A DNA stretch of 64,000 nucleotides, taken from the NCBI RefSeq assembly GCF_013408925.1, contig NZ_JACCAB010000001.1:1550001-1614000 (forward strand), written 5' to 3'. Shown here one piece after another: positions 35,130 to 45,864 of the stretch (within the stretch, counting starts at the first letter, position 1; each line of letters starts with the position of its first letter). The stretch is from Pedococcus badiiscoriae. Lineage in GTDB: Bacteria; Actinomycetota; Actinomycetes; Actinomycetales; Dermatophilaceae. The translations under genes and the position numbers were made by a program. The notes under the pieces are model-generated. The model did no database searches. It saw nothing but the letters and a program-made list of their open reading frames with translations, and was not told where the DNA came from.

Positions 35130-37039
<1,910 letters not shown>

Positions 37040-37043
<4 letters not shown>

Positions 37044-37720
37044 CCGAGCAGCGCCAGCCTGCTGACGGTGCCGAGGAGGTGGTGGGCGCCGGCGAGACCG
37101 CCGAGCCCACCACCGCCGAGGCGGCCCTGCAGGGCGACATCCTCGACGACGGCGAGCTCACGCCGTCCGCCGGTGAGTCGGCCTCCGCGACCGCTGACCC
37201 GTCCGCTGACCCGGTCGCTGACGCGGACGGGCCCAGCGCGTCCGACGCAGACGGCCCCGGCGCGTCCGCCGACCTCCACCCGGACACGTTCCTGGCGGCG
37301 GAGCGGCTCAGCGACCTCCAGCGGCTGCAGGCCGAGTACGTCAACTACAAGCGTCGCGTCGACCGTGACCGGGCCGTCGTGCAGGAGCGTGCCGCACGGT
37401 CCGTGATCGAGGCGCTGTTGCCGGTGCTCGACGACATCCACGCAGCGCGGGAGCACGGCGACCTCACCGAGGGACCCTTCTCCGCCATCGCCGACAAGCT
37501 CGAGTCCACCCTCACCAAGTTCGGGCTCCAGCGCTACGGCGCGATCGGCGAGGAGTTCGACCCGAACCTGCACGAGGCGCTCATGCACACCGCCTGGCCG
37601 CAGGACGGCTCGGTGGAGCCGACCGGCTCGACCACGGTCGTGCAGGTCCTTCAGCCCGGCTACCGCGCCGGCGAGCAGGTCCTGCGCGCGGCGCGCGTGG
37701 CCGTGGCCGATCCTGAGTGA
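37040..37720 (+). CDS. grpE: Nucleotide exchange factor GrpE
   Basis: A 226-residue GrpE. A long acidic, disordered N-terminus (about 1-85) contains short repeats of DPSADP and [11 protein letters not shown] type. The coiled coil and head follow: [32 protein letters not shown] and [11 protein letters not shown]. The GTG start overlaps the dnaK stop by four bases. It releases ADP from DnaK. Confidence 0.96.
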
Positions 37721-37737
37721 CGATGGGCTGACCGCCG

Positions 37738-37757
37738 GTCCCCCGCCGGCGGGGGAC
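37738..37757 (+). terminator. Perfect palindrome between grpE and dnaJ
   Basis: GTCCCCC (37738-37744) and GGGGGAC (37751-37757) flank GCCGGC, giving a 20-base perfect palindrome in the 74-base gap. As RNA it forms a short, stable hairpin that could set the ratio of DnaK/GrpE to DnaJ/HspR. Confidence 0.5.
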
Positions 37758-37794
37758 GAGAACCGCACGACGCAGCAGGGAGGAGGGCACCGAC

Positions 37795-38811
37795 ATGGCT
37801 AGCCAGGACTGGTTCGAGAAGGACTTCTACGCGATCCTCGGGGTCCCCAAGGATGCTGACGACGCGGCCATCAAGAAGGCCTACCGCAAGCTCGCGCGCA
37901 AGCACCACCCCGACCAGAACGCCGGGGACGCGACGGCCGAGCAGCGCTTCAAGGACATCGGCGAGGCGAACTCCGTCCTGTCCGACCCCGAGAAGCGGCG
38001 CGAGTACGACGCGATCCGGCAGATGGCGCATGGCGGTGCCCGCTTCACCGCGGGTGGTCCCGGCGGTCCCGGCGGTGGGGCCGGCGGCTTCGACGACGTC
38101 TTCTCGGCGATGTTCGGAGGCGGTGGCGGCGGCACGCGGGTCCGCTACTCCACCGGAGGTGGAGGCGAGCCCAACCTGGAGGACCTGCTCGGCGGGATGT
38201 TCGGGGCAGGTGCCGGTCCGGCATACGGAGGGACCGGTTTCCGTGCTCCCCAGGGTCCGCGCCGCGGCGCAGACCTCACCGCCCGCACGACCCTGTCGTT
38301 CCGCGACGCGGTCGAGGGCGCCACGGTGACGCTGAGCACCACCGGCGGCAACCAGATCACGACCCGGATCCCCGCGGGAGTCAAGGACGGCCAGAAGATC
38401 CGACTGCGCGGCAAGGGCCAGCCAGGCGACGCCGGGGCGGCCGCAGGCGACCTGATCCTCACGGTCAGCGTGGAGCGGCACCCTGTCTTCGGTCGTGAGG
38501 GCGACAACCTCACCATCGAGCTGCCGGTGACCTTCGCGGAGGCGACCCTCGGTGCCACGGTGGCGGTGCCCACGCTGGACGGGTCCACCGTCAAGGTGCG
38601 CGTCGCCCCGGGCACGCCGAGTGGGCGCGTCCTGCGGATCAAGGGTCGCGGGGTGCCGGTGAAGGACAAGCCCGGCGACCTGATGGCCAAGGTCGCCATC
38701 GTGGTGCCGCAGCGCCTGTCCGACGAGGCGAAGGCCGCCGTCGAGACGCTCCAGTCGCTGGACGAGGGGTTCGACCCGCGGGCCGAGCTGTTCGCGAACG
38801 CGAAGGCGTGA
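37795..38811 (+). CDS. dnaJ: J-domain co-chaperone DnaJ (no zinc finger)
   Basis: A 338-residue DnaJ. The J domain (1-75) has the HPD motif in KLARKHHPDQNAG. A Gly/Phe-rich region and two C-terminal substrate-binding domains follow (LTARTTLSFRDAVEGATVTL; KIRLRGKGQPG). The four CxxCxGxG zinc repeats of classical DnaJ are absent, so it is a type B/CbpA-like J protein although it occupies the dnaJ place in the dnaK operon. GGGAGGAGGG lies before the ATG. Confidence 0.93.
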   Translation: MASQDWFEKDFYAILGVPKDADDAAIKKAYRKLARKHHPDQNAGDATAEQRFKDIGEANSVLSDPEKRREYDAIRQMAHGGARFTAGGPGGPGGGAGGFDDVFSAMFGGGGGGTRVRYSTGGGGEPNLEDLLGGMFGAGAGPAYGGTGFRAPQGPRRGADLTARTTLSFRDAVEGATVTLSTTGGNQITTRIPAGVKDGQKIRLRGKGQPGDAGAAAGDLILTVSVERHPVFGREGDNLTIELPVTFAEATLGATVAVPTLDGSTVKVRVAPGTPSGRVLRIKGRGVPVKDKPGDLMAKVAIVVPQRLSDEAKAAVETLQSLDEGFDPRAELFANAKA

Positions 38812-38827
38812 GGGGCGTGAGGAGGCG

Positions 38828-39283
38828 ATGAGTGAGGTGCACGGGTTCTCCCCCGACGACGACGCCCCGATCTTCGTCATCTCCGTCGCGGCCACGCTCG
38901 CCGGCATGCACGCCCAGACCCTGCGGCAGTACGACCGGCTCGGGCTGGTCAGTCCGTCCCGGACCCGAGGCGGCGGACGTCGGTACTCCGGGCGCGATGT
39001 CGCCCTGCTCCGCGAGGTGCAGCGCCTGTCCCAGGAGGAGGGCGTCAGCCTCCCGGGCATCCAGCGGATCCTCGAGCTCGAGAACCAGGTGGCAGCACTG
39101 CGAGCCCGGGTGCTCGAGCTCTCCGACGAGCTCGAGCGGGCGCGCCTGTCGAGTGCCGCTCACTTGGCCTCGCGGGTCTTCGCAGTCGGCCCCAGCGGCG
39201 ACGTCATCGCCGTGCGTGCCGGCCAGCGCCCTCGGATGCAGCGTTCCCAGGCACTCGTCGTGTGGCGCCCTACTTCCCCCTGA
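38828..39283 (+). CDS. hspR: Heat-shock repressor HspR
   Basis: A 151-residue MerR-type repressor. The DNA-binding part reads FVISVAATLAGMHAQTLRQY followed by LGLVSPSRTRGGGRRYSGRD, then a coiled coil (about 80-110). It is the last gene of the dnaK operon, 16 bases after dnaJ, and represses it through HAIR sites with DnaK as co-repressor in known systems. The clpB HAIR in this window should be a second target. Confidence 0.96.
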   Translation: MSEVHGFSPDDDAPIFVISVAATLAGMHAQTLRQYDRLGLVSPSRTRGGGRRYSGRDVALLREVQRLSQEEGVSLPGIQRILELENQVAALRARVLELSDELERARLSSAAHLASRVFAVGPSGDVIAVRAGQRPRMQRSQALVVWRPTSP

Positions 39284-39337
39284 CGACGGCAGCGGGGTCG
39301 CCCGAGCCGCTGGCAGGGCCCCCGCGGTCCACGAGGG

Positions 39338-39598
39338 TCAGGTCGACGCCCCGTCGCGCAACGGAGCGGTCGCGAGCAGCGCGCGGTAGTCGTCGATCTG
39401 CAGCTCGCGCAGCAGGGCGGCATACAGCTCCGGACTGACGCGGAGCTTGCTGCCGTTCTCCAGGTGCCGGATGTAGGACCGGTCGACCTCGAGCGCCGCC
39501 GCAAGGTCCGACACGCCGCGACCCCGTGCCTGACGGATGACGCGCAGTGCATAGCCGTGCACCTCGACCGCACCGCGCGGTGATGTTCCCCCAGACAT
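39338..39598 (-). CDS. Small XRE-family DNA-binding protein
   Basis: An 86-residue protein almost entirely made of a Cro/CI helix-turn-helix: ALRVIRQARGRGVSDLAAAL then EVDRSYIRHLENGSKLRVSP. It has no effector domain. The start at 39598 is supported by a promoter TTGCTG-17-TAGGTT whose predicted +1 is the A of this ATG. It is divergent from an XRE-ImmA pair, a layout like phage or mobile-element immunity switches. It may simply be an autonomous regulator. Confidence 0.8.
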   Translation of the reverse strand: MSGGTSPRGAVEVHGYALRVIRQARGRGVSDLAAALEVDRSYIRHLENGSKLRVSPELYAALLRELQIDDYRALLATAPLRDGAST

Positions 39599-39605
39599 GA
39601 CCATT

Positions 39606-39634
39606 AACCTAGCCATCGACGGACAGTGCAGCAA
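39606..39634 (-). promoter_or_regulatory. Leaderless promoter of the small XRE gene
   Basis: On the minus strand, TTGCTG (complement of 39629-39634), a 17-base spacer and TAGGTT (complement of 39606-39611) lie seven bases before the ATG. Confidence 0.7.
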
Positions 39635-39736
39635 GGGACACGCGCAAGAACCGACAGAATGATAGGCAGTGCACGCCGCCGAGCAGTCAGCCGCCCACGT
39701 CCGCGACAAGGAAGGGCTCTCGGAAGGCATCGAAGC

Positions 39737-39773
39737 GTGACTGAGCAGGACTAGGAGTGACTGGGGATGACTG
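39737..39773 (+). repeat. Phased TGACTG repeats before the XRE-ImmA genes
   Basis: GTGACTG (39737), GTGACTG (39757) and ATGACTG (39767) are spaced 20 and 10 bases apart, so all face the same side of the helix. They lie just before the XRE gene and are a plausible operator for it. Confidence 0.5.
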
Positions 39774-39787
39774 GCAAGATACGGGCC

Positions 39788-40135
39788 ATGAACCCCGAAC
39801 AGCTGGAACGGCTCGGCAAACGGGTCGAGCGCGCGCGCCTGGCCCGTGGGTGGAGCAAGGAGCAGGCGTCGAGGGAGGCGAGGATCTCCTCGATCACGTG
39901 GAAGCGTGTGGAGGACGGGCTCGGCGTGCAGGACGTCAAACGCGCCAGGGTCCTCGAGGTGCTCGGACTGGACGACCGCGGTGAGCCTGTCGGTGAGTCG
40001 CCGCATGATGAGGGTTTCGTGACCGCTCCCGGTCCACGAGTGCGGCCAGCGGTCGGCGACGAGGAGGTCCTCGCGCTGATCGACGACGTGAGGAGCAGGC
40101 TTGACGCCCTCGAGCGACGCATCCGGGGTTCCTGA
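39788..40135 (+). CDS. XRE-family regulator paired with an ImmA-like peptidase
   Basis: A 115-residue protein from ATG 39788 (122 residues if the ATG at 39767 is used, but that lies inside the repeat array). Residues 1-60 form an XRE helix-turn-helix: LGKRVERARLARGWSKEQAS, ISSITWKRVEDG. A variable linker and a C-terminal amphipathic helix (EEVLALIDDVRSRLDALERR) that could mediate dimerisation follow. Its end overlaps the ImmA-like gene. In related modules the peptidase cleaves or antagonises the repressor. Confidence 0.75.
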   Translation: MNPEQLERLGKRVERARLARGWSKEQASREARISSITWKRVEDGLGVQDVKRARVLEVLGLDDRGEPVGESPHDEGFVTAPGPRVRPAVGDEEVLALIDDVRSRLDALERRIRGS

Positions 40136-40553
40136 CCCCTGGCAGCTGCTGGCCGCGATGCCGGATGTCGTCATGCTGCGCCAGCCCATCGCCGAGCCGG
40201 CCCGGTACTACCACGGACGTCGCGCGATCGTGCTCCGCTCCGGGCGCAGCCTCGAGGAGGAGCGACGCTCCCTGTGGCACGAGCTCGTGCACGCGGAGCG
40301 CGGCGACACCGAGTGCGCCGGCTGGGCCGGGTCCGCGGTCGAGCGCCGCGTCGAACGGGAGGCGGCGCGGCGCGCGATGCCGGTCGTCGTCATGGAGCGC
40401 CGACTGGCCATCGCCACCGACTGGCACGACTTCGTGTGGCACATGAAGGTGCCGGAGGGATGGGTCCGGTTCCGGCTGGCGCACGCGCTGCCGGCCGAGC
40501 GCGCACGGCTCGAGCGGGCCTGCTGGTGGTCCGACTGGACGGCGACCGCCTGA
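40101..40553 (+). CDS. ImmA/IrrE-like metallopeptidase
   Basis: A 150-residue protein with the zinc motif LWHELVHAERGD (HExxH) and a downstream Glu/Arg-rich helix (ERRVEREAARRAM), which places it with ImmA/IrrE-type peptidases. TTG 40101 is taken as start because AGGAG lies a few bases upstream; it overlaps the XRE gene by 35 bases, indicating coupling. Known ImmA proteins relieve repression by cleaving an XRE repressor. No integrase or excisionase is nearby, so a mobile-element role is not shown. Confidence 0.72.
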   Translation: MTPSSDASGVPDPWQLLAAMPDVVMLRQPIAEPARYYHGRRAIVLRSGRSLEEERRSLWHELVHAERGDTECAGWAGSAVERRVEREAARRAMPVVVMERRLAIATDWHDFVWHMKVPEGWVRFRLAHALPAERARLERACWWSDWTATA

Positions 40554-40577
40554 TGCTGGTCGCGACGCGGCATACTC

Positions 40578-40856
40578 GTGTCCGTGAGTGAACACCTGCT
40601 GGTCTTCCCCGACCGTGAGACCGCCGACGACGTGGCCGCCGAGCTCGCCCATGAGGGTTTCTCCGAGGTACGGGTCGTGCGCGAGGCGCTCGCGGGGGAG
40701 GACGACTCCGAGGACCACGAGTGGGCCGTCCACGTCGTGGAGGAGAACGTCGCGGACGAGACGGGCCCGGTGGAGTCGGGGCTGCGTGACCGGTTCAGCG
40801 CCCTCGCCGAGGAGCACGGCGGCTGGTACGACCCGGAGCCCCGCACCGACTCCTGA
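40578..40856 (+). CDS. Small acidic protein, RraB-like (ribonuclease E inhibitor family)
   Basis: A 92-residue acidic protein: [40 protein letters not shown], then [20 protein letters not shown]. The pattern resembles short actinobacterial members of the RraB/DUF1260 family, which in E. coli bind and inhibit RNase E. Start may be GTG 40578 or GTG 40584. Similarity is judged by eye and the function is tentative. Confidence 0.55.
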   Translation: MSVSEHLLVFPDRETADDVAAELAHEGFSEVRVVREALAGEDDSEDHEWAVHVVEENVADETGPVESGLRDRFSALAEEHGGWYDPEPRTDS

Positions 40857-40859
40857 CCA

Positions 40860-41261
40860 TCAGGCGTTGGGCTCCGGGGTGCCCCACAGGGGGACCAGCT
40901 CCAGGAAGTCCTGCACCCCGATCCAGCCGAGGACCGCGCGCTCGACCGGTCGGATGCCGTGCCTCTCGGCGTCCCGGTACAGCTGGGGCCGCCCGCAGGG
41001 CACCAGCCGTCCGCGGGTCTCGATCGTGCAGCCGCCGGCCGCCAGGACGTTGCGGACCCAGTCGGTCTGCGGGCCGTAGGTGAGCGCGATGACGTACCGG
41101 TCGCCGACCCTGAAGAGGTTCACCGGCGTCTGGTAGGCCCGTCCCGACCGACGGCCCCGGTGGTGGACGACGGCGTAGCCCGGCAGGTGGCGCGCGACCG
41201 GGGTGCTGAGCCGGTTGAACCCCACGCGGTTCCACCGCCCGACGGCCAGGGGAATGGGCAC
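40860..41261 (-). CDS. Deazaflavin (F420)-dependent nitroreductase family protein
   Basis: A 133-residue protein of the PF04075 (Ddn-like) split-barrel family. Key stretches are [20 protein letters not shown], the central [20 protein letters not shown] and CTIETRGR, which form the F420-binding face. GTG 41261 is chosen because TACGGT (complement of 41268-41273) is six bases upstream; the frame continues upstream into the clpB promoter. It may reduce quinones or nitro compounds with F420H2, implying that this organism makes F420. Confidence 0.82.
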   Translation of the reverse strand: MPIPLAVGRWNRVGFNRLSTPVARHLPGYAVVHHRGRRSGRAYQTPVNLFRVGDRYVIALTYGPQTDWVRNVLAAGGCTIETRGRLVPCGRPQLYRDAERHGIRPVERAVLGWIGVQDFLELVPLWGTPEPNA

Positions 41262-41328
41262 GCCCCCACCGTATGCCGGGTTGTGGGGCAGCGCACGGCG
41301 CCGGCCGGCACACCGGTCGACGCCCAAG

Positions 41329-41349
41329 GTTGAGTGGAATAGACTCAAG
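41329..41349 (+). promoter_or_regulatory. HAIR operator (HspR site) for clpB
   Basis: GTTGAGT-GGAATAG-ACTCAAG matches the HAIR consensus at 13 of 14 arm positions. A candidate -10 box TAGACT (41340-41345) lies within it. This links clpB to the HspR regulon encoded 2 kb upstream. Confidence 0.85.
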
Positions 41350-41404
41350 TTTGTCCCGGTTGTCGATGGTGAACCCGTCACCGATCACAGGAGAACACCC
41401 ACGC

Positions 41405-43969
41405 ATGGACCTGAAGCCGACCGCGAAGGTGGCCGAGGCGCTCGCCCTCGCGCAACGTGAGGCGCAGGGCGCCGGCAACCCGGAGATCACCCCGGCGCAC
41501 CTCGCCCTCGCCCTGGCGGAGCAGCCCGACACGACCACCGACGCCCTGCTGACGGCCGCCGGCACCAGCGCAGCGGCCGTGGCGTCCGCCGCGCGCACGA
41601 GCCTCGCCGCGCAGCCGCGCACGTCGGGCAGCAGCGTCGCGACCCCGGGCCTCGGGCAGGCGACCCTGCAAGTGCTCCAGCACGCACAGACAGTCATGCA
41701 GGCCATGGGCGACACCTTCCTGTCCACGGACGTGCTGCTGCTGGCGCTCGTCGAGAAGGGCGCGGTCAAGGCCGACGCCAAGGCCCTCGAGCAGCAGATC
41801 CCCATCCTGCGAGGTGGCCACAAGGTGACCTCGGAGCACCCGGAGGCCGGCGGCGAGGCGCTCGAGAAGTACGGCACCGACCTGACCCAGCAGGCCCGTG
41901 ACGGCAGGCTCGACCCCGTGATCGGGCGCGACGCGGAGATCCGCCGGGTCGTCCAGGTGCTCTCCCGGCGCACGAAGAACAACCCCGTCCTCATCGGCGA
42001 GCCCGGCGTCGGCAAGACCGCGGTGGTCGAGGGCCTGGCCCAGCGGATCGTGGACGGCGACGTGCCGGAGTCCTTGCGCGACAAGCGGTTGGTCAGCCTC
42101 GACCTCGGCGCCATGGTCGCGGGTGCGAAGTACCGGGGCGAGTTCGAGGAGCGGCTCAAGGCCGTCCTCGAGGAGATCCGGGAGAGCAACGGCCAGGTCG
42201 TCACGTTCATCGACGAGCTGCACACCGTCGTCGGCGCAGGGGCCAGCGGCGAGGGCGCCATGGACGCGGGCAACATGCTCAAGCCGCTGCTCGCCCGCGG
42301 TGAGCTGCGACTCGTCGGGGCGACCACCCTGGACGAGTACCGCCAGCACATCGAGAAGGACGCCGCCCTGGAGCGTCGCTTCCAGCAGGTCTTCGTCGGT
42401 GAGCCGTCGGTCGAGGACACCATCGCGATCCTGCGCGGGCTCAAGGAGCGCTACGAGGCGCACCACAAGGTGGAGATCGAGGACGCGGCCCTCGTCGCCG
42501 CCGCGTCGCTGTCGGACCGCTACATCAGCGGCCGTCAGCTGCCCGACAAGGCGATCGACCTCGTGGACGAGGCGGCCTCCCGGCTGCGGATGGAGATCGA
42601 CTCCAGCCCGGTCGAGATCGACGAGCTGCGCCGCTCGGTCGACAGGCTCAAGATGGAGGAGCTGCACCTCGAGCGCGAGACCGACGACGCCTCCGTCGAG
42701 CGGCTCGCCCGGCTGCGGGAGGACCTCGCGAACCGGTCCGAGGAGCTGGCCGCGCTCAACGCCCGCTGGGAGTCCGAGAAGTCAGGCCTCAACCGGGTCG
42801 GCGACCTCAAGACGCAGATCGACGAGGCTCGCACCAGGCTCGAGAAGGCTCGGCGCGAGTACGACTTCGAGACCGCCAGCCGGATCGAGTTCGGGGAGAT
42901 CCCCGAGCTCGAGAAGGCCCTGGCCGCGGCCAACGAGGACGAGGTGGCGTCGGGGCGCGCCGACGCGGACCCCATGGTCAAGGAGCGCGTCGGGGCCGAC
43001 GACATCGCCGAGGTGATCTCGGCCTGGACCGGCATACCGGCTGGGCGCCTGCTGCAGGGCGAGACCGAGAAGCTCCTGTCGATGGAGTCGATCATCGGCT
43101 CCCGCCTGATCGGGCAGACCGCAGCCGTCGCGGCCGTCAGCGATGCCGTCCGGCGGTCCCGGGCCGGCCTCGCCGACCCCCAGCGCCCCACCGGGTCCTT
43201 CCTCTTCCTCGGACCCACCGGGGTCGGCAAGACCGAGCTCGCCAAGTCGCTGGCGGACTTCCTCTTCGACGACGAGCGCGCGATGGTCCGGATCGACATG
43301 AGTGAGTACTCCGAACGGCATGCCGTGGCCCGCCTCATCGGTGCACCGCCCGGCTATGTCGGGTACGAGGAGGGTGGACAGCTCACCGAGGCCGTCCGCC
43401 GTCGCCCGTACTCCGTGGTCCTGCTCGACGAGGTCGAGAAGGCCCACCCCGAGACGTTCGACATCCTGCTGCAGGTCCTCGACGACGGGCGGCTCACCGA
43501 CGGCCAGGGTCGCACGGTGGACTTCCGCAACGTCATCCTCGTGATGACCAGCAACCTCGGCAGCCAGTTCCTCGTCGACCCGACGCTGGACGAGTCGGCC
43601 AAGCACGAGGCGGTCATGGGAGTGGTCCGGGCCAGCTTCAAGCCCGAGTTCCTCAACCGGCTCGACGAGGTCGTGATCTTCGATGCGCTCACGTCGGCCG
43701 AGCTCGGTCACATCGTCGAGCTCCAGGTCCGCGAGCTCGCCGCCCGCCTCGCCGACCGCCGGATCACCCTCGAGGTCACCGACGCGGCTCGTGAGTGGCT
43801 GGCGATCACCGGCTACGACCCGGCCTACGGTGCCCGTCCACTGCGCCGCCTGGTGCAGAAGGAGATCGGCGACCGGCTCGCCAAGGCCGTCCTCGGGGGT
43901 CAGGTGCGCGACGGCGACACCGTGACGGTCGACCTCGACGAGTCCGCGGACGCCCTCACCCTGCGGTGA
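41405..43969 (+). CDS. clpB: Disaggregase ClpB (Hsp100)
   Basis: An 854-residue AAA+ chaperone. The N domain (1-140) binds aggregates. The first ATPase has GEPGVGKT (198-205), pore motif [13 protein letters not shown] and [14 protein letters not shown]. The coiled-coil M domain (about 400-520) is intact. The second ATPase has GPTGVGKT (603-610), pore motif [13 protein letters not shown] and [10 protein letters not shown]. It works with DnaK, DnaJ and GrpE to dissolve aggregates. AGGAGA lies ten bases before the ATG. Repression by HspR is predicted from the HAIR. Confidence 0.97.
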   Translation: MDLKPTAKVAEALALAQREAQGAGNPEITPAHLALALAEQPDTTTDALLTAAGTSAAAVASAARTSLAAQPRTSGSSVATPGLGQATLQVLQHAQTVMQAMGDTFLSTDVLLLALVEKGAVKADAKALEQQIPILRGGHKVTSEHPEAGGEALEKYGTDLTQQARDGRLDPVIGRDAEIRRVVQVLSRRTKNNPVLIGEPGVGKTAVVEGLAQRIVDGDVPESLRDKRLVSLDLGAMVAGAKYRGEFEERLKAVLEEIRESNGQVVTFIDELHTVVGAGASGEGAMDAGNMLKPLLARGELRLVGATTLDEYRQHIEKDAALERRFQQVFVGEPSVEDTIAILRGLKERYEAHHKVEIEDAALVAAASLSDRYISGRQLPDKAIDLVDEAASRLRMEIDSSPVEIDELRRSVDRLKMEELHLERETDDASVERLARLREDLANRSEELAALNARWESEKSGLNRVGDLKTQIDEARTRLEKARREYDFETASRIEFGEIPELEKALAAANEDEVASGRADADPMVKERVGADDIAEVISAWTGIPAGRLLQGETEKLLSMESIIGSRLIGQTAAVAAVSDAVRRSRAGLADPQRPTGSFLFLGPTGVGKTELAKSLADFLFDDERAMVRIDMSEYSERHAVARLIGAPPGYVGYEEGGQLTEAVRRRPYSVVLLDEVEKAHPETFDILLQVLDDGRLTDGQGRTVDFRNVILVMTSNLGSQFLVDPTLDESAKHEAVMGVVRASFKPEFLNRLDEVVIFDALTSAELGHIVELQVRELAARLADRRITLEVTDAAREWLAITGYDPAYGARPLRRLVQKEIGDRLAKAVLGGQVRDGDTVTVDLDESADALTLR

Positions 43970-44151
43970 GCGAGGGCCCGGCCGGCTGAGCCTGCTGAGC
44001 TGAGCCCACGGAGCCGCCCCCACCCGTCGGCGGACCTGACGAGTTTCGTCTCGATTTGGTCAAAGACGGTCGCCGGGGGCGGCTTCGTGGCTCATCATGT
44101 CCGGGGGCTGCAGATCGTGGCCCTCCACGACACCCTCATGGAGGACCCAGC

Positions 44152-45045
44152 ATGTTCGGTCGCCACCGGGCGCGTCTGCGCCACACCACTCTCGCGGCGG
44201 TTGCCGCCGTTTCCCTGACGGGCGCGCTCGTCGCCGCCACCGAAGGTGCTGCCGCGGCCGCACCCACGGCGGCTCCCGCCGCCGTCTCGGCCACCACGGC
44301 CACCACGATCCCGACCACCTGCTCCGGTCTGACCAACCGGATCGTCGACGGCCAGCTCTCCCGCTACGTCTACCGCGGTCAGAAGTTCACCCGCTACCCC
44401 ATCGGCGCGCTGAGCTTCGGCGGCACGGTCGAGACGCCGCAGGCCTTCGCCCTGGCCCAGGAGACCAGCAGCCAGGACGTCTACTTCGCGGTGCGCACCA
44501 ACGGCTCGCTGTGGAAGGTGACCTACAACGGCACCCTGACCGCCACGCAGGTCGCTGCGTCCGGCTGGGCCGGCATCCGCCACCTCGCGGCCTCGCCCAC
44601 CGGGACCCGGCTCTACGCGCTGACGACCAGTGGTGGCCTCTACCGCTACTCGATCTCCTCGACCGGTGCCCTGCGTGGGCTCGGCGCCATCGCGACGACC
44701 GGCTGGAGCGGCATCGGCTTCATCTCCCCCACCGCGCCTGACTCCACCTTCGACAGCTTCGTCGGGGTCAACAAGAGCAGCGGTGCCCTGGTCCAGTACC
44801 TCGTGAACCGCTCGACCGGCGCGACCACGGGCAAGGTGCTGAAGGCCTCCGGATGGGCCGGCATGAAGCACGTCACGGTCGGCGCCTGCACTGGTGCCCA
44901 GGCCAACAGCGCGCCTGTGATCGGCTTCCTCGACAACGGTGACGCCTACGGCTACTTCGACCCGAACGCCTACGACCTGAATGGCTCCGACCTGCGCGCC
45001 GTCGGCAAGATCGGCAGCGGCTTCTCGGGCCTGCTCGTCGACTGA
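44152..45045 (+). CDS. Secreted tachylectin-like beta-propeller protein
   Basis: A 297-residue exported protein. A Sec signal peptide (hydrophobic about 12-30) ends in an Ala-rich stretch. After CSGLTNRIVDGQLSRYVY, the mature part has four spaced repeats built on a Gly-aromatic core: SGWAGIRHLA, TGWSGIGFIS, SGWAGMKHVT and SGFSGLLVD, each followed by a strand pair such as GTRLYALTTSGGLYRY. This spacing (about 45 residues) fits a tachylectin-2-type propeller, a sugar-binding fold. Two cysteines may form a disulphide. GGAGG lies eight bases before the ATG. Ligand and role are unknown. Confidence 0.68.
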   Translation: MFGRHRARLRHTTLAAVAAVSLTGALVAATEGAAAAAPTAAPAAVSATTATTIPTTCSGLTNRIVDGQLSRYVYRGQKFTRYPIGALSFGGTVETPQAFALAQETSSQDVYFAVRTNGSLWKVTYNGTLTATQVAASGWAGIRHLAASPTGTRLYALTTSGGLYRYSISSTGALRGLGAIATTGWSGIGFISPTAPDSTFDSFVGVNKSSGALVQYLVNRSTGATTGKVLKASGWAGMKHVTVGACTGAQANSAPVIGFLDNGDAYGYFDPNAYDLNGSDLRAVGKIGSGFSGLLVD

Positions 45046-45059
45046 CGAACCACGCCCAC

Positions 45060-45098
45060 GAGGGGTATGCCGGGTGGTTCCCACCCGGCATACCCCTC
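45060..45098. terminator. Perfect 18-bp stem-loop containing two GGTATGCC motifs
   Basis: GAGGGGTATGCCGGGTGG (45060-45077) pairs perfectly with 45081-45098 around a three-base loop. It ends the propeller gene and precedes the lprG promoter. Each arm carries one copy of the octamer that is over-represented across the window. Confidence 0.85.
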
Positions 45099-45161
45099 CT
45101 GCGTCCGCCCGAAGGTGGGGCGGGCTCCGCGTTGCGACCGTGGTGAGCGGTCCCGTCCGAC

Positions 45162-45174
45162 TACCGTGGGTGGC
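45162..45174 (+). promoter_or_regulatory. Leaderless -10 box of lprG
   Basis: TACCGT (45162-45167) lies seven bases before the ATG at 45175; there is no ribosome binding site. Confidence 0.55.
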
Positions 45175-45864
45175 ATGCGCCTCAAGGGAATCGCCATCGC
45201 CGCCATCGCGGCCCTGACCCTCGTGGGCTGCACGTCCAAAGGGGACGCCCCGGTCAAGGAGGGCACCCCGGCCGAGCAGCTCGCCGCGGCGCGCGCCAAC
45301 CTCGAGAAGAGCCCGGCGGTGAGCTTCACCCTCGAGTCGACCGGTCTGCCGAGCAAGGCCGTCGGGGTGTCGGCTGCCAAGGGCACGGGGCTGTTCACCC
45401 CGCCCTCGTTCAAGGGCACGCTCAACGCCACCGTCGCCGGCCTGACGGGGACCGTCGACGTCATCGCCGTCGAGCAGGACGTCTTCATGAAGTTCTTCAC
45501 CCCGGGGTACAACAAGATCGACCCCGCGACCTACGGGGCGCCCAACCCGGCCAGGCTGTTCGACAAGGCGACCGGGATCACCAGCCTGATCGCCAAGACA
45601 CAGTCCCTCGCCAAAGGTGACACGGTCCGCGACGGAGGCGACGTGCTCGCGTCGTTCACGGGCACGCTCCCCGGGGCCGCCGTGGCGGACCTGCTCGTCA
45701 TCGGTGACCGCACGGCGACGTTCGACGTGACCTACGGCGTCACCCAGGGCGGGCACGAGCTGCGCACCGTCGTTCTCAAGGGCCCGTTCTACCCCGGGGC
45801 CACCTCGACCTACTCCCTGCGGCTCAAGAGCCTGCCCCAGCCCGTTGCGATCACCCGCCCCTAG
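45175..45864 (+). CDS. lprG: LppX/LprAFG-family lipoprotein (LprG-like)
   Basis: A 229-residue lipoprotein: signal MRLKGIAIAAIAALTLVGC with the lipobox Cys at 19, then the LppX_LprAFG (DUF1396) domain with VSFTLESTG, GTLNATVAGLTGTVDVIAV and LPGAAVADLLV. In Mycobacterium LprG binds triacylated glycolipids and triacylglycerol and works with the P55 transporter. The same two-gene arrangement occurs here: the next gene overlaps its stop by 20 bases. The cargo in a non-mycolate actinobacterium may be a lipomannan-type lipoglycan or a lipid. Confidence 0.83.
   Translation: MRLKGIAIAAIAALTLVGCTSKGDAPVKEGTPAEQLAAARANLEKSPAVSFTLESTGLPSKAVGVSAAKGTGLFTPPSFKGTLNATVAGLTGTVDVIAVEQDVFMKFFTPGYNKIDPATYGAPNPARLFDKATGITSLIAKTQSLAKGDTVRDGGDVLASFTGTLPGAAVADLLVIGDRTATFDVTYGVTQGGHELRTVVLKGPFYPGATSTYSLRLKSLPQPVAITRP

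Noticed and set aside
39788..40135. Start of the XRE gene at ATG 39767
   Set aside because: That ATG is part of the third TGACTG repeat; the next ATG at 39788 gives the family-like MNPEQLERLG start. The choice is not certain.
39338..40553. Prophage or integrative element
   Set aside because: XRE and ImmA genes are present, but no integrase, excisionase, attachment repeat, structural gene or composition change was seen on either side.
40101..40553. Toxin-antitoxin pair formed by the XRE and ImmA-like genes
   Set aside because: The HExxH peptidase motif fits ImmA better than a RES- or COG-type toxin; no toxin motif is visible.
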